Of a stretch of 64,000 bases of DNA, positions 56,872 through 64,000 are shown piece by piece. Where the stretch lies: contig JADJJU010000003.1 of the NCBI GenBank assembly GCA_016706365.1, positions 124,001 through 188,000 on the forward strand. The letters are read 5' to 3'. The stretch is from Saprospiraceae bacterium. GTDB lineage: Bacteria; Bacteroidota; Bacteroidia; Chitinophagales; Saprospiraceae. How positions within the stretch are numbered: the stretch's first letter is position 1; every line of letters begins with the position of its first letter. A program made the translations under genes and the position numbers. Below the pieces are notes generated by a model that was given only the letters and a program-made list of their open reading frames with translations, did no database searches and had not been told where the DNA came from.

Positions 56872-58705
56872 TTACTGGGGCACTTTCAATGGTTTTTCTC
56901 TGGCCCAAAATCTGTGTTGTCCTATTGCCCTGACAAATTCATCGGGACCAGAGTTCGTAATAACGCCCATTTTTGAGCTTGACTCAGATTTTGAAAGATC
57001 AATGGATGCAGCCACTTTCGTTTTCTTCAAAATATCCACTCCAAGACCGTCTGCAGCAATCGGTTTGCAATGCTTGAATGCCTCATTGATGAATTCCTCA
57101 ATTTTATCCTGATTCAAATATGCGTTAGTGTTATCATCACCATTTGGAATATAGACTGCATCAAATAAGACAGATGCTACAGTAGGAAGACTGTGATCTA
57201 CTGAAATTATTTTTCCTTTTGATCCTGAAATTTTTCCTGGTTTTTGAGCTATTATTTTAGGCTGAGCCCCCTCTTTTTCAAGCGCTTTCATCATTGCATC
57301 CAGCGTATCTTCGTCTACTCCATTATCGGTAAGAACAGCAATGCAGCGAGTTTCAATTAATCCATTCAAATCTTGCAGCATACTCAGTGGTTTTGATGCT
57401 CCTATCTTTTGTTTTTTCTGAGTTGGTTCATATTTTCCTTGATCAGCATCTGCCGGCACACCATGATTCATTTGGTATTCCGGTTTAGCAGGTACTTTCA
57501 ATCCAAGGCGATCTGCTACCGAAGCTGCCAATGTTTTGTCTATTTGATTTAATATTCCAAGCATCCGAACTCTGATGTATTCACGTTCCACCTTACCGAG
57601 CTCAAAAGTCAAAGCATTAATAATGTGATTCTGTTCCGGGTCAGTCTGACTATTGTAGAAAAGAGTGGCCTGACTGAAATGGTCGGAAAAGCTTTCGCTT
57701 CTGTCCCTTATCTTTTTTAGCATCAATTCTCTCCTGATAGCTGGAGAAACCACCTTCCGCTATTTTAGCCTGAAAAGGACATCCTCCGCTAATGGAATTT
57801 GGATGATAATTAGTTTTGTCACTATTAATTGTCTGCCTCATATGGCCATCCCGCTGATTGTTCATGACCGGAACAATAGGCCTGTTGATAGGAATTTCAT
57901 GGAAATTTGGACTTCCCAGTCTGGATAATTGTGTATCAGTATATGAGAATAATCTTCCTTGCAGGAGTGGATCATTAGTGAAATCGATACCGGGAACTAT
58001 ATGCCCTGGATGGAATGCGATTTGTTCTGTTTCAGCAAAGAAATTGTCTGGATTACGATTCAAAGTAAGTTTTCCAATTCGCTGAACCGGAATGATTTCT
58101 TCTGGTATTAATTTAGTTGGATCCAGCAGGTCAAAATCAAATTTATGTTCGTCTGCTTCGGGGATTACCTGAATACCGAGATCCCATTCAGGGAATTTGC
58201 CCGTCTCTATGGCTTCCCATAAATCCCGGCGATGAAAGTCAGGATCTTTTCCTGAAATTTGTTGTGCTTCATCCCAGGCAACTCCGTGGGTTCCAAGTTT
58301 AGGTTTCCAATGGAACTTAACAAAATGAGATTCATCGTTCTCATTTATGAATCTAAAAGTGTGCACTCCAAATCCTTCCATCATCCTGTAGCTACGGGGA
58401 ATTGCTCTGTCACTCATAGTCCACATAATCATGTGCATACTAAAAATTCCATGAGCACCTGACCCTCTCGCGTGAACAATTCGCTCAGGAATTCTCTCAT
58501 GATCAAAATGAGTAATCTTTTCACGTAAGATAAAGTCTTCGAGTAATGTCGCTCCCCGCTCTCCGGCTTTCAATGAATTCTGATTATCATTGATAAGCAG
58601 ACCCTGATTCGTATTGAGCATTTGGCCCTCCGCATTCTGAGTATTAGATTGAAGATCTGTTACTTTTTTATTTACCTGTGTTGTAGTGCTCCTTTTTTTT
58701 GCCAT
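56872..58705 (-). pseudogene. katE: Large-subunit catalase (KatE/HPII type), frameshifted and lacking about 110 core residues
   Basis: Haem catalase with a C-terminal flavodoxin/DJ-1-like domain. N-terminal part RIVHARGSGAHGIF (distal His), then MHMIMWTMSDRAIPRSYRMM, EGFGVHTFRFIN, FHPGHIVPGIDFTNDPLLQG, RLFSYTDTQLSRLGSPNFHE (proximal Tyr) and the C-terminal CIAVLTDNGVDEDTLDA. Two defects: between HGIF and MHMIMW the segment with TPVFVRFST, the GNN distal Asn and the HxxKP region is missing in frame (about 110 residues, 330 bp); and six T at 57713-57718 instead of five shift the frame, a five-base run giving DAKKIRDRSESF. Without repair it cannot bind haem correctly. Confidence 0.85.
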
Positions 58706-58839
58706 GATGCTTTCTTGATTGATAATTAGATATAGATGAGCGCTCAGAATGAAATAAGCAATTCCACTGATTGATTCCCCATAAAACCAGTTTGTGATGC
58801 TAAGTTTATTAACGCCACAATTGTAAGGTGACCGATAAA

Positions 58840-59013
58840 TTATTTTTTACGCGAAAATCTGAATATGAGAAAAATAACAAGTGCAATAATCGCTATGACA
58901 ATAAATACCCCAACGCCGACACCTGCCTGGAATATTCCTTCTATTACTTCACAACTTGAAAGTGATAATATCAGAACAGATAATACCAATATTGGAATCG
59001 CTTGATTTTTCAT
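58840..59013 (-). CDS. Small lipoprotein with membrane helix
   Basis: 57 residues from ATG 59013: MKNQAIPILVLSVLILSLSS followed by the lipobox Cys (LSLSSC), a short linker with Gly-Val repeats (AGVGVGVF) and a second hydrophobic helix IVIAIIALVIFLIF ending in RFSRKK. Either a lipid-anchored peptide or a two-helix membrane protein. It follows the YciE/F-type gene by 22 bp on the same strand. Family unknown. Confidence 0.65.
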   Translation of the reverse strand: MKNQAIPILVLSVLILSLSSCEVIEGIFQAGVGVGVFIVIAIIALVIFLIFRFSRKK

Positions 59014-59035
59014 AATGTTTGTTTTGAATATGAAT

Positions 59036-59752
59036 TTATTTGGTTGTTTTCCTGTTACTGGCACCAGGCTTTTTAGATGTTCCTGACCCTGATTTCTTTG
59101 CTGATGTGCTAGATTTGCTGCTTGTAGCAGTTTTTTTAACAGGACTACCTGAAGGTTTGGCTGTCTTATTTGAAGTACTGCCATTTTGTTTGGCCTGCGG
59201 ATTGATTTTGGTAGAAATCTCAGTAAGTTTCTTATCAGCATCATACTCCTGATTCAGGATAGTTTGCAGAATTTTTGCGGCTTCTGTTTCACCCAGAGAC
59301 TTTGCGAATGAGCATAGTGTCCCATAAGAAGCGATTTCATAATGTTCAACTTTTTGAGAAGCAGAAATTATTCCGGCATCTCTGACATCGCCTTCCTGTG
59401 CAGACTTCATTATTTCTTCACCTTCTTTGATGAGTCCCTCCATAGCAAGGCATTTCTTAGCTTGCGCTTTCTTACCAATTGCCTGAAAAACTGCTTCTAC
59501 GCTTTTTACCTGTTGCTCAGTCACCTTTAGGTGATCAGTAATAGCTTTTACAAGATCTTTTGAACTGGCGTTTTGAATCATTTTCGGGAGAGCCTTCACA
59601 AGTGCTTTTTCAGCACCGTACATATCCTTCAGTTCATCTTCAAAAAGATCTCTAAGGTCTTTAGCTGCATCTGATTTTGCTTTTACGGGTTTCTTTCCTG
59701 CTACTTTTTTTACAGTATTTGGTTTTGATTTTAATTTTGTGGTCTTTTCCAT
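59036..59752 (-). CDS. YciE/YciF (DUF892) ferritin-like protein with lysine-rich tails
   Basis: 238 residues. The central four-helix DUF892 domain (about 33-190) starts RDLFEDELKDMYGAEKALVK and contains the iron-binding Glu/His positions (KVTEQQVKSVEAVF, GEEIMKSAQEGDVRDAGI, SQKVEHYEIASYGTL, QEYDADKKLTEI). It is flanked by a basic N-terminal arm (KKVAGKKPVKAKSDAAK) and a 48-residue Lys/Ser/Thr/Pro-rich C-terminal tail resembling histone H1. YciE/F proteins are stress-induced. The tails suggest nucleic-acid binding, which is inference. Confidence 0.88.
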   Translation of the reverse strand: MEKTTKLKSKPNTVKKVAGKKPVKAKSDAAKDLRDLFEDELKDMYGAEKALVKALPKMIQNASSKDLVKAITDHLKVTEQQVKSVEAVFQAIGKKAQAKKCLAMEGLIKEGEEIMKSAQEGDVRDAGIISASQKVEHYEIASYGTLCSFAKSLGETEAAKILQTILNQEYDADKKLTEISTKINPQAKQNGSTSNKTAKPSGSPVKKTATSSKSSTSAKKSGSGTSKKPGASNRKTTK

Positions 59753-60009
59753 TATGAAATTTTTTGATGGTTATCTAAGATATAACAAAGATGCTTTCAA
59801 TAATATCATTGCTTTTACACCTAATGATCAAATACTTGCAATATTCTTGTACGTTTATGGAATGATAGAAATTAAACATTTCTTAAATAAAAGCAGCCGA
59901 TAGATGTCTTTACAAGTACCGGCTGGAAGAACAAGATGTGAGAAGTATAATCTTTGATTTAATCTGAATCTGTCCAGATTTATATGTTTTGTCAGGTTAG
60001 TTATTTTAC

Positions 60010-60657
60010 TCAGGCACCTTCAGAACCCGGAAGTCTTAATTCATCATTATTTGAATTGTTCCACGTACCATTATTCGTATCGCGGTTAAGAGTACCTATA
60101 ATTTTATCCACAACAAATGGATCACTCATAGATTTGAATAAAGTAGGTGTCATCCCTGTGATTTTCTTAAACTGAGTGCAGAAATGAGCCACGCTACTGT
60201 AATGAAGTATATAGGATATTTCTTTCAGGCTTGTGTCTTCATTGATTAAATCCTTGGCACGCTCAATCTTCTGAAGTATTATAAATTGCTGGATGGTTGT
60301 TCCGGTTTCTTTAGAGAAAATATTAGAAAGATAGGAATATTCATGTTCCAGTTTATGACTGATAAAATCCGAATAATTAGATTCTGGTCTTTCATCAAGA
60401 TTATACACTGCTTCTCTTATAGCATCTTTTATTCTGTTAATTAATGTTGTGGTCTTATCTTCCAGAAGCTCGAATCCTAAAGTGGACAAGCTTTCCTTTA
60501 CTTTTTGGATTTGTTCCGTACTCAATACTTTATCCATATGAATTTCACCCAAAACCACTTCGTTTGGAATTATCCCTAACAGATTTAACTTCTCCTTTAC
60601 CATTAATATACAGCAATGGCTTACCATATTCTTGATGTATAACCTCATTTGTTCCAT
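60010..60657 (-). CDS. AraC-family transcriptional regulator
   Basis: 215 residues. The C-terminal AraC HTH pair spans about 95-190: YSDFISHKLEHEYSYLSNIF (first HTH), QFIILQKIERAKDLINED, LKEISYILHYSSVAHFCTQF and KKITGMTPTLFK (signature). The N-terminal 90 residues do not form a recognised sensor domain and include a Cys pair (SHCCILMV); it resembles the AraC proteins of Bacteroidota that end with a short tail. Target unknown; the cupredoxin gene is its upstream neighbour on the same strand. Confidence 0.88.
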   Translation of the reverse strand: MEQMRLYIKNMVSHCCILMVKEKLNLLGIIPNEVVLGEIHMDKVLSTEQIQKVKESLSTLGFELLEDKTTTLINRIKDAIREAVYNLDERPESNYSDFISHKLEHEYSYLSNIFSKETGTTIQQFIILQKIERAKDLINEDTSLKEISYILHYSSVAHFCTQFKKITGMTPTLFKSMSDPFVVDKIIGTLNRDTNNGTWNNSNNDELRLPGSEGA

Positions 60658-60789
60658 TTTTCTTTCAATGGAATAAAGGTAGGAAAGTAGCCTTTTTGGG
60701 CATTATATTATTTCCGTTTATTGTTACATTATTCTTATTTTGTAAATAATCTTATACCAGTTACATTAGCTATTGGCTTAAGACAAGTT

Positions 60790-61410
60790 TCATTTCCGGA
60801 TAATCAGCTTAGTACTATATATTCTGGTATCACCATATAGTTTTAGTAAATACATTCCAGAATTTAAGCCGGATAAGTCAAGCTCATGTATCGCCCCCGA
60901 AACAAGTCTTTGTCTATCAAAAATTTTATTTCCTTTGGGGTCAAAAATTTCTATATCCAAACTTTTTACATACTCAATTTCATCAATTTTCAACTGAAAT
61001 ATTCCACTCTGACTTGGAATAGGAAATACTGATATGCCTTTTGGTAAAGCAGCGGTTTCAGTGGCAGTAGTTTGAGTAACTATTATCGTGCCCTTCATTC
61101 CGCCGGATGCGTGTGGCTGGCAAACATAGAAATGGGTCCCGGCGCTTAAATCCCCGGGAAAAACAGTACCTCCCCCAAAGGACAATTGAAATCCGCCGGA
61201 AAGAGGAGATGTACCATTAGCGTTATAAGTAGCCTGCGAAACTTCTACTGCATTATGAATTCCTTCGATATCAAATACAACTGTATCCCCCTGCACAATT
61301 GTCAGAGTCATTGGTGAAAAACCAAACCCGGAATTAGTGATAGTCCAGGTAGTCGCGAAAGCAGCAAATCCAAGAGACAAGAAGATCAGGCTAATTGTAA
61401 ACTTTTTCAT
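60790..61410 (-). CDS. Secreted cupredoxin (plastocyanin-like) with T9SS type-A sorting domain
   Basis: 206 residues from ATG 61410: signal peptide MKKFTISLIFLSLGFAAFAT, plastocyanin/azurin-like domain (about 20-125) with type-1 copper ligands His in EGIHNAVEVS and Cys, His, Met in VCQPHASGGM, then a linker and a T9SS type-A sorting domain (ISVFPIPSQSGIFQLKID, SGMYLLKLYGD). So a blue-copper electron carrier should be exposed or released outside the cell. An upstream TTG-start frame would add 18 residues without signal character. Confidence 0.88.
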   Translation of the reverse strand: MKKFTISLIFLSLGFAAFATTWTITNSGFGFSPMTLTIVQGDTVVFDIEGIHNAVEVSQATYNANGTSPLSGGFQLSFGGGTVFPGDLSAGTHFYVCQPHASGGMKGTIIVTQTTATETAALPKGISVFPIPSQSGIFQLKIDEIEYVKSLDIEIFDPKGNKIFDRQRLVSGAIHELDLSGLNSGMYLLKLYGDTRIYSTKLIIRK

Positions 61411-61585
61411 AGTAGGGAAATTTAGGATAGATATTAATTTAAATGATTTATTTTGAAGGTCCAATAGCTACATTCATCTGAAATAAATATTGCATAGTAT
61501 GTTAATACGTTGTTAGACAACTTAAGTAAGGCAATCGCATAAAAAAATTTCAGGAACGGAAATTGGAATTAAGAAATGTTGAGTC

Positions 61586-62854
61586 TCATCTTGTCCTGAA
61601 TTTATATACCAGGTAGATGATGAGACCTATCAGCATGGTGAGTATTACATCCTGAAAATCTGATATTTCAGAAGTAAAGAGCAAATAGATACATATTATG
61701 ATTCCTATTATTGCTGAGGCATGACCATATTTTAATTTGAAAGCGGGTTCTAATTCTTTGTTGGATAATCTGAATTTGATAAGTGCTGCACACACTATCA
61801 GAAAAATCACCACTTTGCTAATCACAGATATAGATAAAGCATATACAAATGTACCGCTTACGGATACAAGAATGGTTACTGCTGTAAAGACAATAAGACT
61901 TATATAAGGAACTCCTGTCTTAGGATGTTCTTTTGAAAATACTTCAGGAAATTGAGCGGCTTCACTAAACGCAAAAGGAAGTCTGGATCCTGCAAGCAGA
62001 ATTGCATTGAGCGTACCTCCAATAGATATTACGGCGCCAATGGTAATCAATAAACCTCCTGCTGGCCCCGTCAAATAATGTGCAGCATCTGCAATCGGTT
62101 TTGATGAATCGCCCAACATAGGAAATGATCCAATACAAACTACCTGAATAAGCGTGTAAAAAAATGCCACAAAAATTGTGGCACTCATCAAAGAAAATGG
62201 GATATCTTTTCCAGGATTTTTCATTTCTCCTGCGTTAATCACCGTACTCTCAAATCCTGTAAAAGCAAAAACCAGGACGAAAATTACCCTGCCGAAATTA
62301 TCAAATGAAGGTATTTCCTGTTTGAAATTTAGGAGTTCTACATCAATATAAAAGAGACCTGCTATCACGAATAATATTAGAGGAATCAGTTTCGCAATTG
62401 CCATAAAATTGTTCAGCCTGGAGCTATGTTTAACTCCCAGGTAATTGATCAGAAACAAAAATCCTGTAAATAAAATTGTCGTAATTATTCGGACTATTTG
62501 ATTGCTGAATATTGCATCCAGATAAGTTAAATAATCGACCATCAAATTTATTAACGCTGCAAAAGTGGCAATTCGGGAAACTAAAGCCAACCATCCCAAA
62601 AGGTATCCCGGGAATTTTCCGAATGCTTCAGAAGCATACAGGTATGGTCCGCCTGTTTTATTAAAGAGACTGGCAACTTCTGAAAAATTCAAAATAATTA
62701 CGAAAATAAGTCCTGCACAAATCAAAATAGCAGGAATACTGAATGCACCGGCTTCATTATAAATAATGGCCGGCAGCCCAAATATTCCTGCTCCAATGAT
62801 GGAATTTATCATCAGGAAAAACAAATCCCATCTGGTGATTGCGCGTTTGAGCAT
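61586..62854 (-). CDS. APC-family amino acid permease
   Basis: 422 residues from ATG 62854. Twelve hydrophobic segments; the first holds SIIGAGIFGLPAIIYNEAGA, the unwound-helix motif of LeuT-fold APC transporters. Others include VLVFAFTGFESTVINAGEMKN, another hallmark, and GAVISIGGTLNAILLAGSRL. Imports an amino acid or amine with cation or by exchange; substrate not determined. No neighbour gives a clue. Confidence 0.88.
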   Translation of the reverse strand: MLKRAITRWDLFFLMINSIIGAGIFGLPAIIYNEAGAFSIPAILICAGLIFVIILNFSEVASLFNKTGGPYLYASEAFGKFPGYLLGWLALVSRIATFAALINLMVDYLTYLDAIFSNQIVRIITTILFTGFLFLINYLGVKHSSRLNNFMAIAKLIPLILFVIAGLFYIDVELLNFKQEIPSFDNFGRVIFVLVFAFTGFESTVINAGEMKNPGKDIPFSLMSATIFVAFFYTLIQVVCIGSFPMLGDSSKPIADAAHYLTGPAGGLLITIGAVISIGGTLNAILLAGSRLPFAFSEAAQFPEVFSKEHPKTGVPYISLIVFTAVTILVSVSGTFVYALSISVISKVVIFLIVCAALIKFRLSNKELEPAFKLKYGHASAIIGIIICIYLLFTSEISDFQDVILTMLIGLIIYLVYKFRTR

Positions 62855-62940
62855 AGCCCGATTTTGGGTCAAGCTAATGATAATTGTACTAAAATCAACA
62901 AAGGGAAAAGAAGTAATATTTTAATCTGAACCTTTGACTT

Positions 62941-64000
62941 CTAAAAATCAATCTGGAAACTCAAAATTGGTGTAAGACCAGATTGCTCCCTATAGATCCA
63001 CGTATTTAAGTCCGGATCATATACTCTGTTTAATGCATCTATATTCCTCCGATTTGTAACATTCTGGACGTCCAGCGCAATCCACCAGGCAGTTTTTGCA
63101 TTGTTTTTCCTGAATGCCAGCCTAAGATCCGTTCGAAAGTAGTCCTGAACCTGCTCGCTGAATGCACGCGAGTCGTCCAAAATGGGATCCGGTGAATATC
63201 TTGAAACTGGAGCTCCTTCAAGTATGGGCGTCAATCTTTGACCACCATTATAAAGTGCTTTCAAGCTTAGAGATAACTGGTTCCCATTTTTCAAGTTCCA
63301 CTCCTTACCGCCCATACCGGTGGCCGAAAAACCGCTGTCAAAAACTGTTGGAAAGATACGGTCTGATGCATCTGTAAATTCTGAGTCAAATATGGACGCT
63401 GAAATTAGAAGGAAGATTCCTTTGTTGAATGATTTCTCAATGGTAAGATCAAGTCCTATATTTTGTCCTGTTCCTGTATTAATTAATTCATGTTTTGCAA
63501 AACCATCGATTGTGTTGAGTATGCTCAGGAACTCCCCCGGAGTAGCAGAGACGGGAACATCATACAATGACTGATGATAAGCTTCCAATCTTAATTTCCA
63601 GTCGAATCCCGGCAGAAATTCATACCCCAAAACACTGTGAAGGGATCGCAGGAAATTCGCATCTCTGTTAGCTTCTATGCCATTAATCATCGTGAAATGA
63701 TTTCCAATTGGGAGTATCTTGGAATGCATTCCCCAGGCAGCCATTAGCGAGTGGCTTTCTGAGATTTGATATTTTATACCTAATCTTGGTTCCACAGCTG
63801 TCACATTATTCAGATCAAAATAAGTGAGATGTCCTCCCGCATTGATAGTCAATTTTTCTGTAGGTCTGTATCTTAACTGCACATATGCCTGAGCCGAATA
63901 AGTATTGCCTTCAGCATCTATTGGGGTATTTTCCTGAACCGTCATTCTGAAAAGATCATAGTTGATCCTTGTAAATATTCCACCGGTCTTAATGCTTACT
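62941..64000 (-). CDS. TonB-dependent receptor, C-terminal part, partial
   Basis: The frame is open to the right edge of the window, so at least 353 residues of the C-terminal beta-barrel are present. Strands such as YVQLRYRPTEKLTINAGGHL, GYEFLPGFDWKLRLEAYHQS, NIGLDLTIEKSFNKG and the final TPILSFQIDF with terminal Phe are typical; RVYDPDLNTWIYREQSGLTP is a common last extracellular loop/strand of Bacteroidota receptors with a carboxypeptidase-like N-terminal domain. Plug and N-terminus lie outside. Substrate unknown. Confidence 0.85.
   Translation of the reverse strand, partial: VSIKTGGIFTRINYDLFRMTVQENTPIDAEGNTYSAQAYVQLRYRPTEKLTINAGGHLTYFDLNNVTAVEPRLGIKYQISESHSLMAAWGMHSKILPIGNHFTMINGIEANRDANFLRSLHSVLGYEFLPGFDWKLRLEAYHQSLYDVPVSATPGEFLSILNTIDGFAKHELINTGTGQNIGLDLTIEKSFNKGIFLLISASIFDSEFTDASDRIFPTVFDSGFSATGMGGKEWNLKNGNQLSLSLKALYNGGQRLTPILEGAPVSRYSPDPILDDSRAFSEQVQDYFRTDLRLAFRKNNAKTAWWIALDVQNVTNRRNIDALNRVYDPDLNTWIYREQSGLTPILSFQIDF

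Overview
The window is from the chromosome of a member of the Bacteroidota, most likely of the Saprospiria/Chitinophagia side of the phylum. Support comes from two proteins with type IX secretion (T9SS) type-A sorting domains, one large PKD-repeat protein with a gliding-motility type-B C-terminus, a TonB-dependent receptor, two LytS/LytTR two-component pairs, AT-rich intergenic DNA, TAnnTTTG-like -7 boxes and little use of strong Shine-Dalgarno sites. Species cannot be told from the sequence.

Layout. 0-5.6 kb is signalling: the tail of an NtrC/Fis-type regulator, a hybrid histidine kinase and a TPR-LytS kinase with its LytTR regulator. 5.8-8.5 kb holds a DUF523 protein, a HAD hydrolase coupled to a CatA-like acetyltransferase, and a YjbR protein. 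9-13 kb holds metG and lnt, then tRNA-Ser(UGA) and a 0.7 kb non-coding block with a 196-bp tandem repeat. 13.9-18.2 kb holds an LVIVD lipoprotein, an outer-membrane-like protein, and an ECF sigma factor with a membrane-anchored partner. 18.3-24.3 kb holds a ferredoxin, pepT and a molybdenum-enzyme group (YdeP-type oxidoreductase, small conserved protein, MobA-FdhD fusion). tRNA-Arg(CCG), dnaK and a photolyase follow to 28.4 kb. 28.4-35.1 kb has an unknown helical protein, a T9SS-secreted protein, a fructosamine kinase and the second LytS/LytTR pair. 35.3-42.2 kb is rich in pterin genes (PTPS/QueD-like, two FolE paralogues, an SDR, a flavin reductase) around an SPFH/NAD-kinase-like pair and lpdA. 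42.3-49.6 kb has TetR-AarF, GNAT, small membrane proteins, CreD and the PKD protein. 49.7-62.9 kb is mostly stress and homeostasis genes (ankyrin, AhpD-like, Ca2+-ATPase, D-LDH, CBS, LEA14-like, 39-aa membrane miniprotein, large catalase, YciE/F ferritin, AraC, cupredoxin, amino-acid permease). The window ends inside a TonB-dependent receptor.

The most notable general feature is that eight otherwise normal genes have broken reading frames: six single-base shifts (five clearly in homopolymer runs) and two in-frame stops. Two of them, metG and dnaK, should be indispensable, so errors in the assembled sequence explain most of these better than gene decay. The catalase additionally lacks about 110 residues of its haem-binding core. 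No phage, IS element, CRISPR array or secretion-system locus is present. The best candidates for something new are the 196-bp tandem repeat, the putative sigma-54-like dnaK promoter, the split pterin gene set, and the sigma factor with a partner combining an inner-membrane anchor and a beta-barrel-like end.
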